Assembly (NCBI GenBank): GCA_032622095.1
Contig: CP136068.1
Span: forward strand, 58,120,025-58,184,024
Direction: 5' to 3'
Origin: Siphonodentalium dalli
Lineage: Eukaryota > Mollusca > Scaphopoda > Gadilida > Siphonodentaliidae
DNA: 64,000 nucleotides
The position numbers and the translations under genes were made by a program. A model generated the notes under the pieces. The model worked only from the letters and a program-made list of their open reading frames with translations, did not search any database and was not told where the DNA came from. Shown in pieces: positions 10,440-21,049 of the stretch (its first letter is position 1; each line of letters opens with the position of its first letter).

Positions 10440-13225
10440 GTACACCCCGGAATCTAGTTGCAATCCACCAGACCCGGCGGACAGTTTTTGTTGTTCAATC
10501 GAGAGTCGAAATGGATTAGTTGATTGGCTGCCTTTCGTTAACAGTGGCACGTTTTGGGGCAACTGCTTTTCTGTTGCAACTATAGTATACTGATCAAGTT
10601 TAGTTACCGAGTACAGTTTGCAATTTGTTCTCCTATATTCGTTCAGATCGTGTATAAGGTCATTAACCAAAGAATCATTTATGGAAATATTGTTAGAACA
10701 AGAATATAACAATGCCCTCCATGACCAAGGCCGTAGCAACAGGATTGTTTTGATGGTGGTAGGTGTAGATGTATTTTCCAATAGTTTGATATTTCAGCCA
10801 GTATATAGCGTGAAATTTGATACTTAAAAAACAATTAAAATTCGATTAATTTCAGAAAAAAACCAATCGGGACCCATGGCTGTTCTTTTTCATTATGGCC
10901 ACTTTCGGGACTCACCACCCGAGTTTTGATTACGATTGTATAAAGTTTTAACTACATTTTTCGGGTATATATACACCCCTTTATTTTTATGTTTTAAACT
11001 ACAGGCACCCACCCATAATTAATTGCAGTTAAGCAATAGCACTTAAGCATAATTATTTGCGATTAAGCGCAATTCATGGTTATACTGTGTGTAACTATGT
11101 ACCCCTGGTGAATAAATAGGTGAATCTATAACTAAACCTGAACTCATATTGACATATCACCTCCTTGTTTTCATTGCTTTGGATAGTTGTGATTGTGAAC
11201 TAGCCTAAATTCTTCATCAAAATGGGTGACTCGCGACAGTATTACCTTCTGTTTTAGTCGAGTCGAGGAACCAATCCATCAAAGCTCAAGTGTGATCAGA
11301 TATCGATTATTCAAGTTTGTTATTTCAATTGATTGCTGCCCAGAAACACGCCGTGAAAAGGGTGGTTTCGGTCAAAATTGCGGATGAAGATGGAAACTCT
11401 AAAACAAGTGGTAATACGGTAAAATTTCGTGATACTTTAGTAATTATACGGCCATATTTTGTTGAACAAAATGTTTGTAAATCACACGTTTTTTGGGAAA
11501 TTTGATACCATAGTTGACAGTGGTCAGCATTATTTTTTGCAGTTAATCGATTCTGATAACTAAAGCTTATTTTGAAGAAATATTGTTGTTGTTGTATCTT
11601 TATAATATGGGTCTTTCTGATCGGATTGAGGACCTTTAGTTTAAATTAGCCAAATGCAGATACACCCGGTCATGCTAATAGTTAGGTTATATGGGTAGTT
11701 ACACTTACTCTCAAGCAACTCATAGCGCTTAATCGGAATTAATTGCACTTAAGCGCAATTCATTTCAATTATGCGCAAATGCCATATGTGTGCTTCAGCG
11801 CGATGTGTGGTATATGCGCTTAAGCGCAATTCATTATTAAATGTGAATTTGACCTCCCATACAGTTAATTTTTTGTCTATATATATGAACGAGTAGGGTC
11901 TGTCTGCATGTCTTCTGTCCGCTTAAATTTGAATATATAAGCGACAATTTGCGTTAAAAACTTCCCAACCAAATTATCCAGTGTGTGAATCAATGTGGAA
12001 ACAATTAATTATGGCGCGATTTGAATACAACAGGACAAAAATCACGTGCCTATATATTTACAAAAGTAACTTGCATCTGGTTCCACATTCAGTTGTACGC
12101 TATAGATTGGAATTTTACCCGCTATATACATGTAGGAAACACAACACTTCTACATTAATGGACAGCCAAGGTGGGATTAAGAATACAACAACTCGAAAGA
12201 ACACTGGAGTTTTCCTGGTGATGTTTCTATTCTCTATATCAACCGAGAGTACCAATATTTCGTATAGTATTGTATAGTATAGTATTGTATAGTATTTTAT
12301 TATAAATAATTTTTATATTTTTTATTTTCAATAATTTTATTTTCAAACATTCATTCGGGTGTTGTAAAAATCCCATCGTCGATTGCCTCAGCGAAGCCGC
12401 AAGCCTTTGCCGCACAGTGGTTACATATATGAAGGCAGGCATGCGATCCTATCGTCAGTAGCACCTGGAATTATAAAATAATATCGCTTAGTATTAGTAA
12501 CAGATTTAGCTGTACACCCCTCCGACTGTATGTTTTAGTCCCCTCCACATTATTGTTTTAACCATTGCTGAATATTGAAAACAATAATTTTCTAAGTCGA
12601 AAAATGTCATAACTCCAAACAAAAAGGTCTGACATATTTCATAATCATATATGTTCGCATGTTCCCATGGTACTAAATATATATATGCCAAGCTAAAAAA
12701 ACAAATGACCGCAAAACTTAGCAATAAAAACTCGGAAAATTGCATCCACGAAAGGACGAACAAGCTGCCTCCTGTATAACCCCACAAGTTGTGGGCCACA
12801 ACTCGTTGCGAGTGTATAATCAAATATAAAGGGTAAAAATCGGCACACCACTGCATTTTTCTGAAAAAAGTTGGATGTAAATATTTTTTTTTTATGTCGG
12901 CCTTCCGAGAGTGATGACAAGTCAGAGTTAGCAATATGACATACATCAAAAGTTATATGTTTACCAAACATGTACTTCGTAGTTGGATTTCAGTTACAGG
13001 TTACAGTTCAGTTATATATATAAGTCACCGCCTGGATGTTGTGTTGTACCAGGAGACATATACAACATTATGAACACCCAGAACCATTGTGGCCACGCAA
13101 AAGTCAAATGAAACGCCCATCATCTGCGGCAAAATTGCTTTTTCGACCAGAAATTGAAGATGGCAGACCTCAGCAAAATCACGACTAAGCGGACAGATTT
13201 TTTACAACTAATGATTAAATTTTTC
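10440..13225. other. Interior of part B: no gene recognised
   Basis: AT-rich interior without a domain-bearing frame. It holds clusters of TTAAGC/GCTTAA-containing motifs (11,018-11,065 and 11,725-11,835; similar to the 31.4-kb cluster) and a TATAGTATTG microsatellite at 12,258-12,302. The 166-codon (10,781-10,281) and 147-codon (12,949-12,506) minus frames show no recognisable family. Confidence 0.5.
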
Positions 13226-13227
13226 GG

Positions 13228-13675
13228 GACTAACCGGACAGTATTTTCGAGGTGGGTACCTGCATCAAAAGATGAAATTTGGAATTTTGAGACAGTCCGT
13301 GAAAATACTCAAAATATGCATTTGTGGGGGGAAAACAGGCCTTTCGATCGGTGTATAAGTTGTTGCGACAGTTGTCTGCGATGAATGTGAAAAGTATGAT
13401 TTTCTGGGATATTTTGGGGAAGAAATCGTCTCGCGGCGATGATTAAATGACATTTTTTCCGCGATCGAACAATGGCAACTGACTTAAATTGATCGTCGGT
13501 GTCCGAGCATCAGCGAAGAAATATTTACTCACCTTCAGTTGGTCAGATATGGTATCCAAGCGTTTATTTTCCCAAAAAACCGTCAAAAAATGTCAACAAA
13601 TATTTGTCGACAGATATTTCTCCACCTCGAAATCTACGACTTCCGGTTTTGGTTCGTGTCCGTTGATCCACTGTG
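13228..13675 (-). repeat. Right arm of part B inverted repeat
   Basis: Reverse complement of 9,991-10,437. The outer tip reads CACAGTGGATCAACGG inward and abuts the ACATT duplication at 13,676. The tip differs from the inner copy, where the same place reads CTCTGTGGATC. Confidence 0.85.
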
Positions 13676-13680
13676 ACATT

Positions 13681-14045
13681 GTCCTCTTGAATTTGTACAA
13701 CTGCTCCCACATGTACACACTCGCGGTTATCTCCATCGAACTTATGGAATTCACGAAGGCTTGTGAGGTATTCGTGTTTCCATCTCCCCCTGAAGTGATC
13801 GAATGGACGCGCGTCGTTTAAGGTCAGTGGCATGTATATCAAATAAAGGGTCGCTAATGCAACTATCGGTGTCTGGCGGATGTGGTAATGTAGATGTGTA
13901 TGTGTTTCCGGTCAAAAGTTGAGATGGACTTAGTGGGTCGTCGTCTCTTATGTCCTCGGAAACATATGTCAATGGTCTGTTATTGATTGTCGCCTCTACA
14001 TGTAAGTATTGTACGTAGCTCTTCGAAATCGACTTTGGAACGATA
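13681..14045 (-). pseudogene. BEL/Pao integrase region (proximal segment)
   Basis: Minus frames encode 'EATINNRPLTYVSEDI' and 'LSPSQLLTG' (frame ending 13,751), then after one frameshift 'RWKHEYLTSLREFHK' (frame 13,842-13,681). These are the classic BEL/Pao integrase motifs E-x-x-x-N-x-RPL, L-(S/T)-P-x-x-L-(L/I)-G and W-x-x-EYL-x-x-L-R. The 5' side is cut at 14,046 by the giant palindromic element. The 3' side is interrupted at 13,680 by the composite element and continues at 8,166. Confidence 0.88.
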
Positions 14046-14047
14046 TA

Positions 14048-15240
14048 GTCCAGGAGATATTGGTCGACCTCTGCACCCCCCCCCCCAGGACTTAACTTCA
14101 CCCCACTAATTTTCTTCCTTAAGGTCTCCTCTAATTGTTTTCACTTGTTAACAAGAAAAAAAAGTGGCCGCAGAGACTCCAGACAAGATGGCGTCCATCA
14201 TGGCGGCCATTTTTTTTAAATGCACCAGGTCTCTTTGATCGCCATTACAGTAAAGATGATAGCACATGCGGTCTTGTTTTCCGCTCGATTCGTTATGCTA
14301 ATATACAACCCTTACAAATTAGCCAAAAATCTGACACCAGAATTAAAAATGGCGGCCAAGATGGCCGCCGAAATGTGAAAATATGCTATTTTTCTGACAT
14401 GTTACCACCTTTCGTTTGTCTCTGTGGGAAAATGTTACAATTTTTGCGTCATATTATACATTTATCATATAGAGGAGTCATTGGCGAACACATGGGGACC
14501 ATAATATGCATTCATTGCGGGATATTTGTGTCCGATATCACGTTTTCCCAAATGCCGGTATCATAGGTCAAAGCCGAATCTCCGTTAATAACGCGATGTT
14601 ATGTTTCGAATCAATGATTGTTATTGCTATTATAACAACACCCATGCATATATATTTGCAGGAGATATTCGAGCTAGGATTCCTCTTATACCTGAGTTGA
14701 GGAATATTTACCCAAATCGTAGATGGCGGCCAAAATGGCCACCAGAAATAAAAAATCGCCGAAAATCGCTGATTTTAACATCAGTGAGCATTATTGTCAT
14801 GATAACTCCACACCTGCTTACTATTGTAAGTTGGGAACACTTAGGCGAAGAACTTTCCTTGTACCATATCCAAATAAAAGTCCCCCTAATCCAAAATGGC
14901 GCCCACAATGGCGGACAGATTTTGAAAAATCACCGAAATTCCCTCATATTCACATCATTAAGCATTATTGTCGAGACAACTCCATCCATGCGTACAGTTG
15001 AGTTGGAAATACTGAGGTGAAGTAATTACCTTACATCTCATGCAAGAAATGGTTTTCCAAATAAAAGATGGCGACCGAAATTTGAAAACACGCCTACATT
15101 CCTTTACTTTCTTAGGATGGGCGTTATTGTTTCGCGATTTCTACTCACCATTACATGTTGATATGTATGAATTATCCATTAGGGTTTGGCAAGTGATACC
15201 CACAGTCAATATAGCGGCCAAACTGGCGGGCAGAAATTGA
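14048..15240 (+). repeat. Outer left arm with AAGATGGCGGCC-type repeats
   Basis: About six degenerate units (~150-190 bp) each start with one or two copies of a word like aaGATGGCGGCCaaaATGG (14,188, 14,350, 14,722, 14,896, 15,066, 15,212) followed by 'gaaat...'. The core AAGATGGCGNC is the known YY1/PHO consensus. A poly-C run lies 40 nt from the tip. The 139-codon frame here is a translation of these repeats. Confidence 0.8.
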
Positions 15241-15280
15241 AAAGAAGCCGATATTATCACATACTAATTTCAACTTTTTG

Positions 15281-15517
15281 TCATAATATTGATTTGTATA
15301 AACGAAACGGTACATAATATAAGCCATATATTAGTTCCAATGTAAGTCGTAGCCTTTTGGAAGGATGAAAACCCACAATCGCAATGTGGCATTTCAAAAT
15401 CCATTCTCCACTAAGGGCCCATACTGGCCGTAACCGTATATAGGTGCGCCGAATAGTCATATTATGACTTCCAAGAATCAAAACAACAGTACCTGAGCTT
15501 ATTCTGAATTGCCACAT
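15281..15517 (-). pseudogene. Coding-like inner arm segment (left)
   Basis: The minus frame contains LGSHNMTIRRTYI and WRMDFEMPH-type words (with one stop). They align in frame with plus-strand 17,555-17,720 of the right arm (CSDITIRRTYAYG, WRLDFEMPHRDIN). Codon-level agreement between arms suggests an ancestral coding segment that was inverted and duplicated. Its family is not recognised. Confidence 0.35.
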
Positions 15518-15911
15518 TCAGCATTATCTAGACTCGTTTCCGTCTCTTCGTCAGATTAATCTATCTCACTCACAACAACAGTTCACTACTCTTCTTTGTA
15601 GGAGTGTGCCACTAATCGGAATGTTTCAAACAATACATATGCCGGTGTCCAGCTCACGTGTTGGTTTCGAAAGCTTGGAATTCTTAGCGAGCTTCATTCG
15701 TGGTATAGCTTATGGTATAATTCAGATGCTACATATGGGGTATATGCGTCATCTTGTGCGATACACTATAAAGGTATTCGGTCGATGCGTATATACTAGC
15801 TTTCAGAATGACCTATCTATCTGCGTATTGTCAGCTTTGGTGACCTAATGGGGATAACAACGTGTACACCTGGTGATCTTCCCAAACAGCCACTTCTCAA
15901 TATATGGTTCA

Positions 15912-16236
15912 TCAATTCACATACTCATCTAATGCACTGACGTACCCGGACAACTTCTGTATATGGCTTCGAATGTTGAAAGCCCGACATTTGACGGATG
16001 CATTTCTGCTAAGGCGTAGAAGACCATAATGCATAATATACCCAAACTCCTTGAACATGGCCATAAGAACAAGCTTGTTGGCGTCCAGCAATCGTCTCAC
16101 CGAACAGATCCAAGCAGATGATAACAATACACACGGTGCTCGTTTGTGGGTTTGTGTCATGATAGTGGAAATGAAATTGGACCATGACTGCACCGCCCCT
16201 TATTTTGTTATGTTTTAGATTCAGACAGGATCTCAT
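15912..16236 (-). pseudogene. Receptor N-terminal-domain-like remnant (left arm)
   Basis: The minus frame reads WSNFISTIMTQTHKRAPCVL then LSSAWICSVRRLLDANKLVL. This pattern (hydrophobic beta strand, small residues, 'vrrlL.a..l') resembles the second lobe entry of ANF-receptor/iGluR amino-terminal domains. The right arm carries the same segment on the plus strand. A shift to another frame gives 'VFYALAEMHPSNV'. Decayed; family assignment is tentative. Confidence 0.35.
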
Positions 16237-16429
16237 GTGTGGCTTTGCTTTCCTTGTATGCTAAGATTGTATGTTCCCATCCGTTTGGAAGCCGTTCTTA
16301 AACAACTGGACCAGGAGTATGCCATTGGCTACTGCTGTATAAGCCCCACCAAGACTGGGGTGTAGTCTTAAAGGCGATACCTTTGATAGTTGGTTGATAT
16401 GTCATACTCACGTTGGGTGGTATGGTTCA

Positions 16430-16588
16430 AGAAAGTACAAATTCCATCAACAAAAGGGTGAAATGTTCAACGCGAAGAACATCCAGAGGAATGTTACGTT
16501 GATGAGCTCTTGCATTCAGTTCAACAAACGTTGGTACACCAAGTGATTTCTTGGTAACATCACCAATGCGACCATTTTCATGCATGAG
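16430..16588 (-). pseudogene. iGluR M4-region-like remnant
   Basis: The minus frame opens MHENGRIGDVTKKSLG and continues to NIPLDVLRVEHFTLLLMEFV then a stop. The layout 'L-x-E-x-G-x-I-x-x-x-x-K-x ... PL-x-x-x-x-x-x-x-F-x-L-L' is that of the S2-to-M4 stretch of ionotropic glutamate receptors. The same frame is open in copy 2 (43,430-43,590), with 5 replacements, which argues against selection. A donor-like GTGAGT follows the stop. Assignment by eye only. Confidence 0.35.
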
Positions 16589-16598
16589 ACATTAACTA

Positions 16599-16799
16599 CT
16601 ATATTCTAAAGTTATATATATATAAAGCTATATGATCATAAAGGTCGCGTTCCCCAACGGCCACAGCCATTGCCATCGAGACTGTAAATTGTTCTTTAAA
16701 TACATAGTGAAATAAATGCACCACAGTTCCTGACATTTTCTTGAATAATACCGCCCACATACTGACACTAACCCCGAGAAAGGATAACAAAACACGCAT
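16599..16799 (-). pseudogene. iGluR M1/pore-region-like remnant
   Basis: The minus frame has VLLSFLGVSVSMWAVLFKKM, a hydrophobic span containing GVSV as in the first membrane segment of AMPA/kainate receptors. It is followed by VHLFHYVFKEQFTVSMAMAV where the pore loop would lie. It directly precedes the M4-like remnant on the same strand. Open in both element copies (also 43,595-43,795) but with mostly replacement differences. Confidence 0.35.
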
Positions 16800-16949
16800 A
16801 CATTCATGCTATAAAGAAATTATCGTTTAGTCCATCCGACTGTTTTGAGGGAGGCTAGCATATTATTATCCAGACAAAAGTGTACGTAGTTGAATCAGAA
16901 AGGCTTCGAAACGGATGTGGAATACAACCTTACCACACCAAATAAAACC

Positions 16950-17250
16950 GACACGCATGACATTCGATATCTTAAATATGCACCAGGTGTAGGGGTGGTG
17001 TATACAGTGGCCCATTTCATTCCCACTATCATGGCGCATGTCCACAAACTAGCACCGCGAGCATTGTTCTTCTCTGCTGGGAGATATTCGACGAGACAAC
17101 TGCGGGGCGTCACACAGTTTGCTTCGGATAATGGTCAAGAGGTGTGGGTAGTCTGTACACTAGGGTCTTCTCCTTAGCAGACAGACATCTGTCCAAGGGA
17201 ATGAGACAGCTAGCAAACTTCGAAACACTGTCGAAGTTTTCCACATATGC
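16950..17250 (+). pseudogene. Receptor N-terminal-domain-like remnant (right arm)
   Basis: The plus frame has VAHFIPTIMAHVHKLAPRAL, then FFSAGRYSTRQLRGVTQFAS and EVWVVCTLGSSP, followed after a frame change by LADRHLSKGMRQLANFETLS. It is the inverted counterpart of 15,912-16,236. 'ALFFSAGR...RQLRGV...VWVV' fits an ANF-receptor-type fold. Repeated at 43,940-44,215 in copy 2. Confidence 0.35.
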
Positions 17251-17814
17251 CAATGCGTTCGCTGAGTTTGTGAGTTGACGAACCATCTATTGAGAAGTGA
17301 CTAGCTAACTGGTTCGCCAGGTGTACATGTCGTTATCCCATGGGGTATGAGACACATACATAGAGATGACCTTCTGTAAGCTAGACACCGGAAAATGAAT
17401 TGTTTGAAACGTTATGATTAGAGGGACCCTACTCCCAGGAAGTGGTGAATACTTTGTCGGTGTGAGCAACCTAGATTTATCAGACAAAGAAATGGAAGCT
17501 GGTCCAGATAATTATGGACGTGACGTGGCAAATCAGAATCTGTTATCAGGTAATTGTTCTGATATAACTATTCGGCGCACCTACGCTTACGGCCATTATC
17601 GGCGCTAAGTGGAGACTGGATTTCGAAATGCCACATCGCGATATTAATGGTGGTGTTTCATCTTTCCAGAAGGATACGAGCTATGTTATGCGTTTTGATA
17701 CCTTTAGGTTGAACTAGTAGATGGTTTATGTACAGTTTCGTCCGTACATACCGATATTATGACAAAAAGTTGAAATTAATATGTGAAAATATCGATTTCT
17801 TTTCAATTTCTAGC

Positions 17815-18973
17815 CGCCAATTTAGCAGCGATCTTGGCTGTGAGTATCAATTGCCAAACCCTAATGAATACTTCATGTCACTATTCCATATCAACATGTA
17901 ATGGTGGATAGAAATCGCGAAACAATAACGCCCATCGTAAGAAAGTAAAGGAATGTAGACTTGTTTTCAAATTTCGGTCGCCATTTCTTGCATGAGATGT
18001 AAGGTAATTACTTCACCTCGGCATTTCCAACTCAACTATACGCATGGATGGAGTTGTCTCGACAATAATGCCCAATGATGTGAATATGAGGGAATTTCGG
18101 TGATTTTTCAAAATCTGTCCGCCATTGTGGGCGCCATTTTGGATTTGGGGGACTTTTATTTGGATATGGTACAAGGAAAGTTCTTCGCCTAAGTGTTCCC
18201 AACTTACAGTAGTAAGCAGGTGTGGAGTTGTCATGACAATAATGCTCACTGATGTTAAAATCAGCGATTTTCGGCGGTTTTTTAGTTCTGGTGGCCATTT
18301 TGGCCGCCATCTTGGATTTGGGTAAATATTCCTCAACTCAGGTATAAGAGGAATCCTAGCTCGAGTATCTCCTGCAAATATATATGCATGGGTGTTGTTA
18401 TAATAGCAATAACATTCATTGATTCGAAACATAACATCGCGTTATTAACGGAGATTCGGCTTTGACCTATGATATCGGCATTTGGGAAAACGTGATATCG
18501 GACAAAAATATCCCGCAATGAATGCATATTAAGGTCCTCATGTGTTCGCCAATGACTCCTCTATATGATAAATGTATAACATGACGCAAAAATTGTAACA
18601 TTTTCCCACAGAGACAAACGAAAGGTGGTAACATGTCAGAAAAATAGCATATTTTCACATTTCGGCGGCCATCTTGGCCGCCATATTGGATTCTGGTGTC
18701 GGATTTTTGGCTAATTTGTAAGGGTTGTATATTAGCATAACGAATCGAGCGGAAAACAAGACCGCATGTGCTATCATCTTTACTATAATGGCGATCAAAG
18801 AGACCTGGTGTATTAAAACAAAATGGCCGCCATAATGGACGCCATCTTGTCTGGAGTCTCTGCGGCCACTTTTTTTTCTTGTTAACAAGTGAAAAAAATT
18901 AGAGGAGACCTTAAAGAAGAAAATTAGTGGGGTGTGGGGGGGGGGTGCAGAGGTCGACCAATATCTCCTGGAC
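17815..18973 (-). repeat. Outer right arm of palindromic element copy 1
   Basis: Reverse complement of 14,048-15,240, including the GATGGCGGCC words (18,120, 18,300, 18,665, 18,830) and a G run at 18,939-18,947 near the tip. Confidence 0.9.
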
Positions 18974-18989
18974 TACCAGACAGTGGTGT

Positions 18990-19320
18990 TACTAGTTAGT
19001 ATTGTTTAATGCCCAATAATAGAGTTTTACTTCGTAAATCATTGGGATTTAGAATTAACTGGTTAACCCCAAATTCGCGTTCGTAACGCCACAACGAACT
19101 GTTGCCCGCCCTGAATGAACTGTTGCCCGGTGTGCAATCACGGTCAGCTTTCGTGACGTCACGAATGAACTGTTGCCCGACCCGAGCGAACTGTTGACTG
19201 GTTCCGAGCGAACTGTTGACTGGCCCGAACGAACTGTTACATGGTTTGCAATTTCCGTGACGTTTCGGCTATTTCCGGAAATTTCAGGTTTCGTTTTTTA
19301 ATTATACCGGATTTCCGCAT
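18990..19320. repeat. Short 'GAACTGTTG' direct repeats
   Basis: GAACTGTTG(CCCG/ACTGG) occurs six or more times between 19,093 and 19,235, spaced 18-60 nt, with a TGACGTCA palindrome at 19,154. The word recurs inside the hairpin at 19,397-19,578, so it is probably a subterminal repeat of the same non-coding element. Confidence 0.7.
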
Positions 19321-19396
19321 TGTCACTGTCACGCTCGAAAAACAACACAATTATTTTTGAATTAATCGCTGATTATATACAAGTAAATGTATTGGG

Positions 19397-19578
19397 TAAC
19401 AAAGCAATTATTTCATGTGTTTTTTGGGAACAGGCAAAATTGTTGTCCCTCGGTATCATGAATGACTATCGAACTGTTGCCCTCGGCCTTCGGCAACAGT
19501 TCGATAGTCATTCCTGATACCTCGGGACAACAATTTTGACTGTTCCCAAAAGACACATGAAATAATTGCTTACTGTTA
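19397..19578. mobile_element. Long hairpin (foldback) with ~75-nt arms
   Basis: The left arm from GCAATTATTTCATGTG to CTATCGAACTGTTGCC pairs with GGCAACAGTTCGATAG ... CACATGAAATAATTGC, with a short loop (ctcggccttc). Only a few mismatches or indels. The arms read inward to the GAACTGTTGCC motif of the upstream direct repeats. It would fold as one long hairpin RNA or cruciform. Confidence 0.88.
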
Positions 19579-20020
19579 ACCGAGTCAGCAAGAAAAATGC
19601 CCCCCCCCCCCCTGGCCTTGATCAAACTTTAAAATTTACAACTGACACGGCTACTCGATCGAGGCTTCTTGATGCTGATTTGTTTACATATGGACCAAAT
19701 AGTGAGCTAAATACACATGTTAACACTGAGCCGTTTGTAAATTATTTAATACGTTCCTTCTAACCAAGCTAATCGATGAAAAGTAGTCTCAGCAGAAAAG
19801 ATTGACTAGACACGTCTTTATTGACAACATACATGTAGATCGAGGCAGTACAACGTCGCTCATTCCTGCACCCATTAGGCCCGTTCCAAACGACGGATTT
19901 TTGTCGACTCGAATCTAATTGTATTAAATCCGTCGGTGATGCGTCTGCGGTCGATTTTGTTACAGACGGATGCATCTTTGTCGCGTCGAATCTAATACAT
20001 CGGTCGATCTATTTAAAGGT

Positions 20021-20508
20021 ACGGTTGGCCTTGGCGGTGGGTATCCTGTGAAAATATTTCCACCCGTCAAAAACCGCCACAAACAGAAAGAACAACAAAA
20101 TGTAGACAGACTTTGTCCGTATACAAATAAGAAATATCGCATAAACAGTATGTTATTGTCATATTTTTGACCATTGTTATGTAAACAAAAGCCTAAAAAG
20201 TTACTTTTCTGGTGTTTGTTTATATTATAATGTAAACATAAAGAGCGTTCTTTGTTGGTGAATTCCTGATATGGAACGAATAAAGAGCGTTTATGCCATT
20301 TGTGCGTGATTAGCCAGCAGCATTGTGTTGTCTTCTGTAACACAATCAGGCTCTTGCTTAGGTAAAATATAGTAAATCTTTATGATAACATGCTGTTTAC
20401 GCGATGGTCATGGTATATATGAACGAAACTCTATGCGTTTCAATGTTTTTCTGTTTACGGTGATTGGGACAAATATGAATATTTTCAACAACTAAGGCCT
20501 CACGTGCC
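20021..20508. mobile_element. Insertion in Harbinger-like element 1, 9-bp duplication
   Basis: TTTAAAGGT flanks the 488-bp segment (20,012-20,020 and 20,509-20,517). Element 2 has a single TTTAAAGGT at the homologous place (24,158-24,166), which is a paralogous empty site. The ends (ACGGTTGGCCTTGG and complement of GGCACGTGAGGCCTTAG) are only loosely inverted. The 9-bp duplication recalls MULE elements, but the family is open. No protein recognised. Confidence 0.7.
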
Positions 20509-20749
20509 TTTAAAGGTGGATTCCCGGTTACCGTCACAAAATGGTCACGCTTAGATATAGAGGCCTATATATATATATATATGCGCGACTGCCGGCGAAT
20601 ATTTGTGTGCATGTATATGAGGATGTATATAGTACATACAGATATATAATCTACTATAATAGGCGCTACAAATAAATGTATCGTGCAACCAATTGCCATC
20701 TATGTGTAAACCATGCATGTAATACCAGTATATACAAGAATTATTATAA

Positions 20750-21045
20750 ATCATAGGCTACTATCCCTACCCCTCATAATAAGTAATACCGGTTTATATG
20801 AATTATTATAAATCTGAGGCTACCCCTCTGCCCCTTATAATAAGGAATACCGGAATATATTAATTATTATAAATCTGAGGCTACCACCCTATATCCTTTA
20901 TAATAAGGAATACCGGTATCTATGAATATCATAAATCATAGGCTACTACCACTCGTAATAAGTAAAACCGGTATATATAAATTATTATAAATCATAGGCT
21001 ACCACTCTGCCCCTTATAATATGTAATACCGGAATATATGAATTA
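20750..21045 (+). repeat. ~63-bp satellite array, first part
   Basis: About five units of a ~63-nt monomer built from 'ataataaggaataccggtat', 'atatgaattattataaatc' and 'ataggctaccacc'. The array is split at 21,049 by the 2.2-kb TTAT-flanked element and resumes at 23,279. Confidence 0.9.
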
Positions 21046-21049
21046 TTAT

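Larger units (their letters stand above)
8167..13675. mobile_element. Composite CACAG-ended TIR element with 5-bp target duplication
   Basis: The element begins CACAGAGCCG (8,167) and ends ...GATCCACTGTG (13,675), i.e. CACAGTGGATC read inward. ACATT flanks it on both sides (8,162-8,166 and 13,676-13,680). Its host is a BEL/Pao pol frame that becomes continuous again when the element and one ACATT are removed, which fixes both ends to the base. CAC-starting ends with 5-bp duplications are the signature of Transib/RAG-like transposases (known); the assignment here is inferred. It is a composite of sub-element A (8,167-9,995) and part B (9,991-13,675), each with its own inverted repeats. No transposase is recognised. 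Confidence 0.75.
14048..18973. mobile_element. Giant palindromic TIR element, copy 1 (4,926 bp)
   Basis: The ends are GTCCAGGAGATATTGGTCG and its exact complement, with TA on each side (14,046-47 and 18,974-75). The whole unit is an imperfect palindrome: outer arms of ~1.15-1.2 kb match at ~95% and inner arms continue to match at lower identity to near 16,240/16,890. A non-palindromic centre of several hundred bp follows. A second copy lies at 41,048-45,973 with the same ends and the same length. It inserted into the BEL/Pao relic. TA flanks fit Tc1/mariner/IS630-type insertion, but no transposase is visible. The interior has receptor-like coding remnants (separate entries). Confidence 0.9.

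Noticed and set aside
10281-10781. 166-codon minus frame sharing 50 residues with a plus frame at 13,154-13,384
   Set aside because: The shared part is the part-B inverted repeat; the remainder has no counterpart or domain.
13751-14101. Frame start with Pro/Gly-rich N-terminus before the integrase motifs
   Set aside because: The first ~18 codons come from the tip of the palindromic element (poly-C tract), not from the retrotransposon.
14601-15020. 139-codon frame found in both arms and both palindrome copies
   Set aside because: It follows the tandem AAGATGGCGGCC units; its recurrence reflects DNA repeat identity, and the opposite-strand frames are equally conserved.
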